NCBI GenBank assembly: GCA_039934475.1
Contig: JBDTMC010000141.1
Location: 1-16,396, forward strand
Origin: JBDTMC01 sp039934475
GTDB taxonomy: Bacteria > Acidobacteriota > Terriglobia > Bryobacterales > Bryobacteraceae
Direction: 5' to 3'
DNA length: 16,396 nucleotides
Part shown: positions 6,988-13,425 of the stretch, one piece after another
Numbering within the stretch: the first letter of the stretch is position 1
Layout: each line of letters begins with the position of its first letter
Made by a program: the position numbers and the translations under genes
Notes under the pieces: generated by a model
Told to the model about the DNA's origin: nothing
The model's database searches: none
Seen by the model: the letters and a program-made list of their open reading frames with translations, nothing else

Positions 6988-8202
6988 ATGAAGACACTAC
7001 TTACTCTCGCCACCGTTCTCGCGTCCACAGTTTTGGCCGCGCCGGCAACGTCCTATCCGTCGGTATCCACGCTGGTCGCCAAGGGACGGAAGGCCACCGG
7101 CCTCACGGCGCGCGTGCCGTTCTCTGAAGCTGCGGGCCAAACGCCAAACTTCGTCCGCGCGCTGCAACTCACTCCCAAGGCAGCGCAGCCTATGGCAAAC
7201 CTCTTTCAGGCCATCGTCTACCAAGGCGCCATTCAGCCTGAGGTGAAACTAGGCATGGCCCTGCGCATCGCGCAAATCTACGACAGCGGCTATCTCGCCC
7301 TGCACGCGGAGCGGCTCCTGCGCGCTTCGGAATCCGGGCGCAAACTGCTCCCCTTGCTCGATGCTTCGTCGCTCAGTACCGCATCCGCCGAATCGGTTGC
7401 CGTGATGTACGTCGATAAGCTCACCCGCGACGTCCACGGAGTTTCCGATGAGGACTTCCGCCATGTGCGCGCCTTCTTCAACGACAGCCAGGTGGTGGAA
7501 CTAACCACTACGACTTGTTACTTCAACTACCTTGTGCGCTTCGCCGCCGCCTTGCGGCTGCCGACGGAATCCTGGGCATTGGAGCCCGCCGGCGCGGCCG
7601 AATCCGGCGTGCAGACGCCCATCGCCCGCGTTTCACTGATCTCCGACGAACAGATGGCGGCCGTGGATGCCCGCGTCAAACAGATGCAGGCCAATCCCAA
7701 CGGTTGGAATATCGGCTTTGCCAACTCCATGCGCTCCATGCTGCTCAGCCCCGCCGCCGCCAATGCCTGGATGAACTACGGCAACGCCACACGTGAGTAC
7801 GCCAGTGTAGACCGTACCTTGAAACTCCACATCTCCTTCGCCGTCTCCATGGCCAACGGCTGCCGCTACTGCACACTGCACCAGGTCCTCGGCCTGCGCC
7901 GCCAGGGCGTCGATCCCACGAAGCTAATGGCGATGAAGAAAGACGACGGTCAGCTCACGCCCCGCGAACTCACTGCCGTCGAATTCGCCCGCAAGCTAAC
8001 AGCCAAGCCATCCAGCGTTACCGACGCCGACTACGCGAAGTTGAAGGCGGAGTTCGGAGAACAGGGCGCGCTGGAAGTGGTGCAGCAGACCTGCAACTTC
8101 GCCTTTATGAACCGCTTCACCGACGGCCTGCGTCTGCCTTCTGAAGACGAAGCCATCCGTGTCTATCAGGAAACCTACGGCCAGCCCTACCAGACGAAGT
8201 AG
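6988..8202 (+). CDS. Exported tandem AhpD/carboxymuconolactone-decarboxylase-like protein
   Basis: A 404-residue protein with an N-terminal signal peptide (MKTLLTLATVLASTVLAAPA), so it acts outside the cytoplasm. It has two carboxymuconolactone-decarboxylase/AhpD-like domains in tandem. The C-terminal one carries the redox motif CRYCTLH (Cys292, Cys295, His298), which in AhpD-type proteins supports thiol-based peroxide reduction. The N-terminal one aligns at a constant offset of 192 residues but reads YDSGYLALH (98-106), lacking both cysteines. The offset also pairs Cys177 with Cys369 and RFAAALRLP with RFTDGLRLP. I chose ATG 6988 because it starts the signal peptide; an in-frame GTG at 6976, directly after the receptor stop, would add only four residues. 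The 12-nt spacing from the receptor implies one transcript. An oxidative or thiol-redox role is inferred; the substrate is unknown. Confidence 0.85.
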   Translation: MKTLLTLATVLASTVLAAPATSYPSVSTLVAKGRKATGLTARVPFSEAAGQTPNFVRALQLTPKAAQPMANLFQAIVYQGAIQPEVKLGMALRIAQIYDSGYLALHAERLLRASESGRKLLPLLDASSLSTASAESVAVMYVDKLTRDVHGVSDEDFRHVRAFFNDSQVVELTTTTCYFNYLVRFAAALRLPTESWALEPAGAAESGVQTPIARVSLISDEQMAAVDARVKQMQANPNGWNIGFANSMRSMLLSPAAANAWMNYGNATREYASVDRTLKLHISFAVSMANGCRYCTLHQVLGLRRQGVDPTKLMAMKKDDGQLTPRELTAVEFARKLTAKPSSVTDADYAKLKAEFGEQGALEVVQQTCNFAFMNRFTDGLRLPSEDEAIRVYQETYGQPYQTK

Positions 8203-8203
8203 A

Positions 8204-10351
8204 TCACTTCTGTTCCACAATCGCCAGACCCCACGGTTCCAACGTCAAAGTGGAGCCGTTTGAGATCGCGCGGCCGGCCAGTAACTCAGTGCCGGCCGCG
8301 TACCCATAGCGCACCTGCTTCGCCGCCGCGGAGAAATTGAAGTAATAGTGCATCTCCTTCCCACTGCCGCCCGTGCCATGTTTCACCCGTACGCCCTCCG
8401 GCAGCTTCTGATCGGGGCCAGATAAACCGGCTTCCGCTAACACTCGTTCCATCACCTTGAGTTGCAACGCGCTACTCAGCACCGTGCCCTCATAAGTGAC
8501 CGTGCCTTTACCAAAATGATTCAAAGTCACGGCCGGGTATTTCCCAAAAAACGGGTGATCGTAGTACGCCAGCGGTTTCGCCGTATCCACCAGCAGCATC
8601 TCCGCCCAATCGCTCACCTCGTTGCCGGCTGCGCCTGCCTCCAGCGCATCGTCTTTCAGCGCCAGCGGCTTTTCAAGGTTCGAAAACTCCTGGTAATGGA
8701 TGCCGGCCGCCTCGCGCAGTGGCCCCGGAGCCATAGCCGCTCGCACCGTCGAATACTCATTGCAGAAGCCGCTCTTCGGCCCCAGCACCAGGTGGCCTCC
8801 GCCGCGAGCGAATGCAGCCAGTCGCTCCAGCAAGGCATCGCTCGCGACATACAACGGAGGAACCACAATCACCTTGTAGGCGCTCAAATCCTCCGTCTCC
8901 GGAAAGATGAAGTCCACCCCGATATTCAACTTGTATAGCGCCCCGTACAACCGCCGCATTTCTAATTCGTAGCCATCCGGGCGGCTCCACGGCATCTCGC
9001 CCGAAGGTTGCGTCACCAGAAAAGGCATGTAGGTGGTCCCGCGGCGCGAGTCGTTGCTGTACAACAGAGCTGCCCTGCTCCGCGGCTTGAAGTTGACGAT
9101 GCGCGTGCCGATCTTCTGCAGCTCATGCGCGGTCTTTGATACTTCCGCATACGGCCGCCCCGGCTCCAGATCGTGCGACAACACGCCTTTCCAATACGTC
9201 TCCTGCCCGTAGTGCAGGGAGTGCCAATGCCAGTACTCCACCATGTTCGCGCCCGTTGCGGCCATCAGGTAGACATCCTGCCGCAGTTGCCCGTCGTACG
9301 GCGGAAACTGCGTACGCGAGTCCCAACCAATCGTCTGGGCATTCGTTTCCGTCACCAGGTAGTTGGTCCGCTTCAACGATCGTGCGAAATCGCCACCAAA
9401 GCTCGAACTCTCGCCGTCATACCGGTCCTGCGTCGGATGATACGGATTGATCGCAGCGATGTCCAATTTGCGCGAAACAGCTTCTTCATCCACATCGGCG
9501 CGCACGGCGCCGCCAAAGTCCTGAGTCACAAACTGATCCGGCCGCAGATACTCGCGAACTAAAGCCGTCTGCCAGTTCAAGTAGCGCGTGGTCAATGAAT
9601 CCTGGTAGCGGTCCCACTCCAATTTCCATCCTGGATTCACGATCCCATTCCGCGGCGGAACTTCACTCCAGTTGAAAGGACTTTGTCCCCAATAGACCAA
9701 TCCCCACGCCTGATTCAGACGCGCCACGGTGCCGAACTTCTCCTGCAGATACTTCACAAAGCCCGCCTGCACCTCGGTGCCTGCCGTTCCGTTGGAAGTG
9801 GTTTCGTTGTCCACCTGATATCCGATCACCGCCGGATTGTCGCGATAGTGTTCGGCGATCTTACGAATCACCCGCTCGGAGTAGCGCAGAAAATCCTTAT
9901 TAGTGATATCCATGTTTTGGCGCATTCCATAAGTAGCCCGCTGGCCATCCAACCGTGTAACCAGGATCTCCGGATGCTTCTTGAACATCCAGGGTGGAAT
10001 GGAGTAAGTGGGCGTCCCCATGATTACGCGAATGCCCGCCGCGTGCAGCCGGCTGATGATCTTATCCATCCACGCAAACTCGAACCGCCCATCCTCCGGC
10101 TCCCACAGGCTCCACGTGGACTCCCCCACCCGCACCACATTGATGCCTGCGTCCTTCATCAATTGGACGTCTTTCTCCAGGCGCTCCTCCGGCATGTACT
10201 CTTCGTAGAATGCCGCTCCATAAAGGAAGGTATCCATCTTGTCGGCCGCAAACGAAGCCGGCTTTTGCGACCACAGCGAGCAGGCATAGGCGCAAAGGAA
10301 TACCGGAACAACAATCCAGGACAAGGCGAAACGTGGCCACGGGAGTCTCAT
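8204..10351 (-). CDS. Glycoside hydrolase family 42 beta-galactosidase, exported
   Basis: A 715-residue GH42-type beta-galactosidase, a retaining enzyme that cleaves terminal beta-D-galactosyl residues. The N-terminus has a basic-hydrophobic signal sequence (about 1-35), so a periplasmic or extracellular location is predicted, whereas many GH42 enzymes are cytoplasmic. The (beta/alpha)8 domain (about 40-430) has FYEEYMPEERLEKDVQLMK near 48-66, VGESTWSLWEPEDGRFEF near 75-92, the acid/base Glu183 in GYQVDNE, and the nucleophile Glu335 in LVTETNAQ. A Rossmann-like trimerisation domain follows (about 435-640: VIVVPPLY, GGGHLVLGPKSG), then a small C-terminal beta domain. AGGA lies 9 nt before the ATG. 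It converges on the AhpD-like gene with one base between stops. The sugar specificity cannot be read from the sequence; related activities such as alpha-L-arabinosidase are possible. Confidence 0.92.
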   Translation of the reverse strand: MRLPWPRFALSWIVVPVFLCAYACSLWSQKPASFAADKMDTFLYGAAFYEEYMPEERLEKDVQLMKDAGINVVRVGESTWSLWEPEDGRFEFAWMDKIISRLHAAGIRVIMGTPTYSIPPWMFKKHPEILVTRLDGQRATYGMRQNMDITNKDFLRYSERVIRKIAEHYRDNPAVIGYQVDNETTSNGTAGTEVQAGFVKYLQEKFGTVARLNQAWGLVYWGQSPFNWSEVPPRNGIVNPGWKLEWDRYQDSLTTRYLNWQTALVREYLRPDQFVTQDFGGAVRADVDEEAVSRKLDIAAINPYHPTQDRYDGESSSFGGDFARSLKRTNYLVTETNAQTIGWDSRTQFPPYDGQLRQDVYLMAATGANMVEYWHWHSLHYGQETYWKGVLSHDLEPGRPYAEVSKTAHELQKIGTRIVNFKPRSRAALLYSNDSRRGTTYMPFLVTQPSGEMPWSRPDGYELEMRRLYGALYKLNIGVDFIFPETEDLSAYKVIVVPPLYVASDALLERLAAFARGGGHLVLGPKSGFCNEYSTVRAAMAPGPLREAAGIHYQEFSNLEKPLALKDDALEAGAAGNEVSDWAEMLLVDTAKPLAYYDHPFFGKYPAVTLNHFGKGTVTYEGTVLSSALQLKVMERVLAEAGLSGPDQKLPEGVRVKHGTGGSGKEMHYYFNFSAAAKQVRYGYAAGTELLAGRAISNGSTLTLEPWGLAIVEQK
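8269..8300. repeat. Strong G+C hairpin inside the 3' end of the GH42 gene
   Basis: CGCGGCCGGC (8269-8278) and GCCGGCCGCG (8291-8300) form a perfect 10-bp stem with a 12-nt loop. It lies within the last 35 codons of the GH42 gene and about 66 nt past the stop of the convergent AhpD-like gene. There is no T-run, so it is not a classic intrinsic terminator, but with only one base between the two stop codons it is the only strong structure available to end or protect the plus-strand transcript. Confidence 0.6.
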
Positions 10352-10632
10352 ATCTGTTTATCCTATCACCGCGAATGAATCTCAACATTGCACCAGTGCT
10401 GTTATAGCGTCATCATCAGGGAGCAGCTTGCTTCGCCAAGATTGCGATTCGACTCTACGAGAGTGCGCATTGTGGGATACTGCGGATGCGATCCTAATAG
10501 CGGAGTACTGAGCGTTTGAAGGCAGGTAATGCGCACTTTTCGTGCAGCACGGCTGTTAGTGGAGGACGGCCACTGAGAACCCGCGTTTTGGACGGGACTA
10601 GTTCGGTTAACAGGGCCCAGAGGTAGAACACA
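10352..10632. other. Intergenic region with no recognisable gene
   Basis: This 281-bp gap lies between the GH42 start and the antitoxin remnant. It shows an inverted pair AGTGCGCATT (10462-10471) and AATGCGCACT (10528-10537), perfect over 10 bp and separated by 56 nt, plus a small AGTGG/CCACT stem near 10558-10574. Open frames on both strands are short and resemble no family I know. It should contain the promoters of the GH42 gene and of the former toxin-antitoxin operon, but I cannot place either. Confidence 0.5.
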
Positions 10633-10884
10633 ATGAGCGGCACTCGGCAACTTGCCCACCATCTCATCGACCAATTGCCAGAGACGCAGATCTCGGGCTT
10701 GGTCCGATTCCTACAGACCATTGTCGACCCGGTGGTCGCCGCGCTGGCCGATGCGCCGTTCGAGGACGAGGTTATCAGCGAAGAAGAGGAATGAGCAGTC
10801 GCCCAGGCCCGCGAGTCCCTGAATCGAAGCAGTGGTCGGGGTGTTTCCCACGCCGAAGCTATGCACCAGCTTGGGCTCGACTAA
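10633..10884 (+). pseudogene. Antitoxin of a RelE/ParE-type toxin-antitoxin pair, interrupted by a nonsense codon
   Basis: The frame opens at ATG 10633, with AGAGG 9 nt upstream, and reads MSGTRQLAHHLIDQLPETQ..., a start typical of small acidobacterial antitoxins. It stops at TGA 10792-10794 after 53 residues, in the acidic stretch EDEVISEEEE. Beyond the TGA the same frame stays open and family-like (AVAQARESLNR, GRGVSHAEAMHQLGLD) to TAA at 10882-10884. A full-length product would have 83 residues, with Arg (CGA) the likely original codon at the TGA. The final TAA overlaps the toxin ATG (TAATG), the usual coupled arrangement. The antitoxin would normally bind and neutralise the toxin and repress the operon; the truncated form keeps the N-terminal half only. 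A single-base sequencing error is the alternative. Confidence 0.72.
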
Positions 10885-10989
10885 TGGAGATCGAGTGGAG
10901 CCATGAGTCGCTCGACGACATGGCGGCCCTTGACAAAAGAACCGCCCGCCGCGTGAAGCAGACTGTGGAACGGTTCCACGCCGAAGCTA
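10848..10989. repeat. 14-bp direct repeat shared by antitoxin tail and toxin tail
   Basis: CCACGCCGAAGCTA occurs at 10848-10861, near the antitoxin 3' end, and again without mismatch at 10976-10989, at the point where the toxin stops resembling its family. The copies are 128 bp apart and in the same codon phase (His-Ala-Glu-Ala in both). Flanking bases differ on both sides. The second copy lies exactly at the breakpoint, which suggests slipped or illegitimate recombination between the genes. Confidence 0.7.
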
Positions 10990-11027
10990 ACATCCCCACC
11001 CCTCCTATCCCCGGTGCCCATCAATAG
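10884..11027 (+). pseudogene. RelE/ParE-family toxin, 3'-truncated
   Basis: The ATG at 10884 overlaps the antitoxin TAA. The product MEIEWSHESLDDMAALDKRT... matches the N-terminal helices of RelE/ParE-type toxins to about residue 34 (RRVKQTVERF). It then switches to a proline-rich tail (ANIPTPPIPGAHQ) and stops at 47 residues. RelE-family toxins need roughly 80-100 residues, with the beta-sheet and active or gyrase-binding residues in the missing half, so this remnant should be inactive. Longer in-frame starts upstream (from 10791) only read the antitoxin gene in the wrong frame. Together with the broken antitoxin this is a dead toxin-antitoxin locus. Confidence 0.68.
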
Positions 11028-11201
11028 AGCGAAATATTCCCCCCGAAATCAACAACATCCACAAACCCCCAAACCAAACCCGCCACCCGCCAGCTATCAT
11101 CCCCCCGAGAGTAAATCTGAATTCCAACCGCCAGCCGGGACGCCACGCCCGGCTGTTGCCATTTTCAGCGCCACTTACTCATCACAAAGGAGCAACCTAC
11201 A
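11028..11201. other. C/A-rich intergenic region with hairpin
   Basis: The plus strand is almost devoid of G between 11046 and 11081 (36 nt with none) and contains two runs of six C (11039-11044, 11101-11106). It carries a copy of the GAATTCCA motif (11113-11126) that also occurs ahead of the TonB receptor, then a perfect hairpin (11132-11155) and the Shine-Dalgarno of the next gene. No coding sequence is convincing; a long open frame in this strand continues across the next gene but is Pro/Ser/Ala-rich shadow. Confidence 0.55.
11132..11155 (+). repeat. Perfect 8-bp hairpin before the 11202 gene
   Basis: CAGCCGGG (11132-11139) and CCCGGCTG (11148-11155) pair perfectly around the 8-nt loop ACGCCACG and are followed by TTGCCATTTTC. 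It could be a weak intrinsic terminator closing the old toxin-antitoxin transcript, or a REP-like repeat unit. It ends 46 nt before the next ATG. Confidence 0.55.
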
Positions 11202-11921
11202 ATGGCCACTGAAAAACAAATCGAAGCCAATCGCGCCAACGCGCAACAATCCACCGGCCCTGTCACCGAAGAGGGCAAAACCCACTCCTCCCGCAACGCC
11301 CTCAGCCACGGCCTCACGTCCAAGGACGTCTGCGTTGCCCCAGGCCAGGAAGAAGAATTCGCATCCATCGAAGCCGCATTCCGCGAGGAACTCGATCCCA
11401 CCACCCCCATGGAATTTGCCCTTTTCAACCAGCTCGTATCCTCTAACTGGCGCCTACTCCGCGCAGACCGCGCCGAAGCCGCCCTCGTCACCCGCGTCGC
11501 CGAACCCGGCCTCGACCCTATCCTCGATCCCAAATTCGAATCCACCCTCCGCACCATCCAGCGCGTCCGCGCCCAAGCCGCCCGCGACTTCCACAAAGCC
11601 ACGGCCGAACTACGCAAAGTTCAAACCGAAAATCAGTACCGCGTCGCCGCCATGCCCGAAGAGGATGGCAACGTTACTAAAGGATTAGGCCTCGCCGACT
11701 GGCAAACCATCCGTACCCGCATCAAACGCGAAGCCGCCCTCGACACCTCGAACACCGCCCGCGAACTCACTAACACTATCAGTGCCTTCACCATCGACGA
11801 CGTCGCCGGCCTCGCGCAAAACGAAGCCAATTCCCCGCAAGCCTCTACCCCCGACGCAGCATCCTTATTGAATCGCATCCTGGAACAGTACAAAACGAAC
11901 CCAAATGCCCCGGCCGTCTGA
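11202..11921 (+). CDS. Conserved hypothetical protein with 'NRANAQ-STGP' N-terminus
   Basis: A 239-residue protein with no signal peptide or membrane segment. AAGGAG lies 9 nt before the ATG, so the start is secure. The N-terminus reads EANRANAQQSTGPVTEEGK and RNALSHGLTSKDV (about 8-43). I recognise it as the signature of a large family of uncharacterised proteins, highly multiplied in Acidobacteriota and some other soil phyla, but no function is known. The middle (about 50-145) is helical and Glu/Arg/Ala-rich (EEFASIEAAFREEL; RLLRADRAEAALVTRV), probably coiled or bundled. The C-terminal third is low in conserved features. It follows the dead toxin-antitoxin locus and precedes the PfpI gene by 38 nt. 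Its strong C bias on the coding strand continues from the upstream gap. Cytoplasmic location is inferred. Confidence 0.8.
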   Translation: MATEKQIEANRANAQQSTGPVTEEGKTHSSRNALSHGLTSKDVCVAPGQEEEFASIEAAFREELDPTTPMEFALFNQLVSSNWRLLRADRAEAALVTRVAEPGLDPILDPKFESTLRTIQRVRAQAARDFHKATAELRKVQTENQYRVAAMPEEDGNVTKGLGLADWQTIRTRIKREAALDTSNTARELTNTISAFTIDDVAGLAQNEANSPQASTPDAASLLNRILEQYKTNPNAPAV

Positions 11922-11959
11922 CTACTTCCGCCCCGGCACACCGTAGAATAGGAGGATCC

Positions 11960-12502
11960 ATGGCACAGCAACTTGAGCTTAAGGGCAAACGCATCGCCCT
12001 CTTCGTCGATAACCTCTACCAGGAAATGGAAGTCTGGTACCCTCTCTACCGCCTCCGCGAAGCCGGAGCGGAAGTGGTCACTGTCGGCGCTCACGCCGGC
12101 ACCACATACACCAGCAAAACCGGCTACCCATGTGTCGCCGAGATCAGCTACGATGCCGCCGAAGCCGATGCTTTCGACGGTCTGGTGGTCCCCGGCGGTT
12201 TCGCGCCCGACCACATACGCCGCTATCCGAAAGCCATTCAATTCACCCGGGAAATCGACGCCCAGGGCAAACTGGTCGCCTCCATCTGCCATGCCCTCTG
12301 GGTAGCGTGCTCCGCCGGAATCCTACGCGGACGGCGCACCACCTGCTTCTTTGCCATCAAAGACGACGTGATCAATGCGGGCGCCCACTACGAAGACGCC
12401 GAAGTTGTGGTGGACGGCAATCTCGTCTCTTCGCGCAAGCCGGACGACCTGCCGGCGTTCTGCCGCGCCATCATCGGTGTCCTCGCGGCCCAATCCGAAT
12501 GA
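11960..12502 (+). CDS. DJ-1/PfpI family protein (class I glutamine-amidotransferase-like)
   Basis: A 180-residue cytoplasmic DJ-1/PfpI superfamily protein. Members include the PfpI intracellular proteases and glyoxalase- or deglycase-like enzymes. The nucleophile elbow is VASICHALW, with Cys110 followed by His111 as in PfpI. Other family blocks are GLVVPGGFAPDHIRR (74-88), IKDDVINAGAHYEDAEVVVDG (133-153) and SSRKPDDLPAF (157-167). The residue aligning with the catalytic-site Glu of PfpI (Glu12 in FEDVE) appears to be Gln21 (YQEMEVWYP), which may alter activity. GGAGG is 4 nt before the ATG. The stop overlaps the ABC ATPase start (ATGA), so the two are translationally coupled. A stress-response or small-molecule detoxification role is possible, but neither substrate nor protease activity can be inferred. 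Confidence 0.92.
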   Translation: MAQQLELKGKRIALFVDNLYQEMEVWYPLYRLREAGAEVVTVGAHAGTTYTSKTGYPCVAEISYDAAEADAFDGLVVPGGFAPDHIRRYPKAIQFTREIDAQGKLVASICHALWVACSAGILRGRRTTCFFAIKDDVINAGAHYEDAEVVVDGNLVSSRKPDDLPAFCRAIIGVLAAQSE

Positions 12503-13425
12503 CCGCCTCACCCGTCATCTCCGTCCGCGGCCTGCACAAGAGCTATGGCGACTTCCAGGCGGTCCGGGGGATTGATTTCGAAGTGCGCCCGGGTGAAGTC
12601 TTCGGACTGCTCGGACCTAACGGCGCCGGCAAAACCACCACTGTCGAAATCCTCGAAGGCTTGCGCGTCCGCACGTCCGGCGATGTCGCCGTCTTGGGCT
12701 TCGATCCAAGCCTGCAAACCCAGCGCCTCAAAGACAGAATCGGTGTCTCGCTCCAACACACCAACCTGCCTGACAAGATCACGGTCATGGAGGCACTCGA
12801 ACTCTTCGCCGCCTTCTACTCCCGCAGCGTCGAGCCGAAGCAACTCCTCCAGCGCCTCCAACTGTGGGAGAAACGCAACGCCCAATACAGCACTCTCTCC
12901 GGCGGACAGAAACAGCGGCTCGCACTTGCCTTGGCGCTGATCAATGATCCGCAACTCCTCTTCCTCGACGAGCCCACTACCGGCCTCGACCCTCAGGTGC
13001 GCCTCGAAATCCACAGCCTCATCGAAGAACTGCGCAGCCAGAAATGCACCATCCTCATGACCACTCACTACATTGAGGAAGCGGAGCGCCTCTGCGACCG
13101 CGTCGCCATCATCGACGAAGGCAAGATCATCGCCATGGGCACTCCGCGCGAAATCCAGGCCCAAACCCTCGGCCATTCGCGCATCGAAATTCAGTGCGCG
13201 GCGCCTATACCCGACAACCCGCCTGCCGCCACCGGCAGCGAAACCTTCCGCTATAGCGACGACCGGCGCTCCCTCAGTGTCACCTCCACCCATGCCGCCA
13301 AGACGCTCGTCGAACTCGTCAAGTGGATCGACGCCCAAGGTCTGGAACTCGAAGACATTCGCCTCAACCGGCCCACGTTGGAAGACGTCTTCATCGAACT
13401 CACCGGAAAGAGCCTCCGCGAATGA
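12499..13425 (+). CDS. ABC transporter ATP-binding protein
   Basis: A 308-residue ATPase subunit of an ABC-2 type exporter. I place the start at ATG 12499, which overlaps the PfpI stop (ATGA); a longer frame from 12130 is read-through of the PfpI gene. Walker A is GPNGAGKTT (39-47), the Q-loop is near VSLQHTNLPD, the ABC signature is LSGGQKQR (133-140), Walker B is LLFLDEP (153-159), and the switch His is His190 in MTTHYIEEAE. After about residue 215 a C-terminal domain follows (EIQCAAPIPD..., RLNRPTLEDVFIELTGKSLRE), as in CcmA/drug-exporter ATPases. It overlaps the permease-amidohydrolase start by 4 nt (ATGA) and surely energises that permease. Related systems export drugs, lipids or polysaccharide, so the cargo is undetermined. 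Confidence 0.95.
   Translation: MTASPVISVRGLHKSYGDFQAVRGIDFEVRPGEVFGLLGPNGAGKTTTVEILEGLRVRTSGDVAVLGFDPSLQTQRLKDRIGVSLQHTNLPDKITVMEALELFAAFYSRSVEPKQLLQRLQLWEKRNAQYSTLSGGQKQRLALALALINDPQLLFLDEPTTGLDPQVRLEIHSLIEELRSQKCTILMTTHYIEEAERLCDRVAIIDEGKIIAMGTPREIQAQTLGHSRIEIQCAAPIPDNPPAATGSETFRYSDDRRSLSVTSTHAAKTLVELVKWIDAQGLELEDIRLNRPTLEDVFIELTGKSLRE

Noticed and set aside
10402..10721. Two minus-strand frames opposite the antitoxin
   Set aside because: They match no family, overlap each other in different frames, and run antisense to recognisable antitoxin sequence.
11014..11688. A 224-codon Pro/Ser/Ala-rich plus-strand frame
   Set aside because: It is a composition-driven shadow in C-rich DNA, crosses the hairpin and overlaps most of the well-supported gene at 11202 in another frame.
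11944..11949. TAGAAT as a -10 promoter element for the PfpI gene
   Set aside because: It abuts the Shine-Dalgarno and would place the transcription start at or beyond the ribosome-binding site; no -35 is visible at the proper distance.
12130..12498. N-terminal extension of the ABC ATPase
   Set aside because: The Arg/Pro/His-rich residues are the PfpI gene read in another frame; the ATPase proper starts at the ATGA overlap.
12508..13338. A 276-codon frame antisense to the ABC ATPase
   Set aside because: It is a G+C-driven mirror frame; the plus strand encodes all ABC motifs.
13323..13421. N-terminal extension of the permease-amidohydrolase
   Set aside because: It is an out-of-frame reading of the ATPase 3' end; the ATG at 13422 begins the canonical permease N-terminus.
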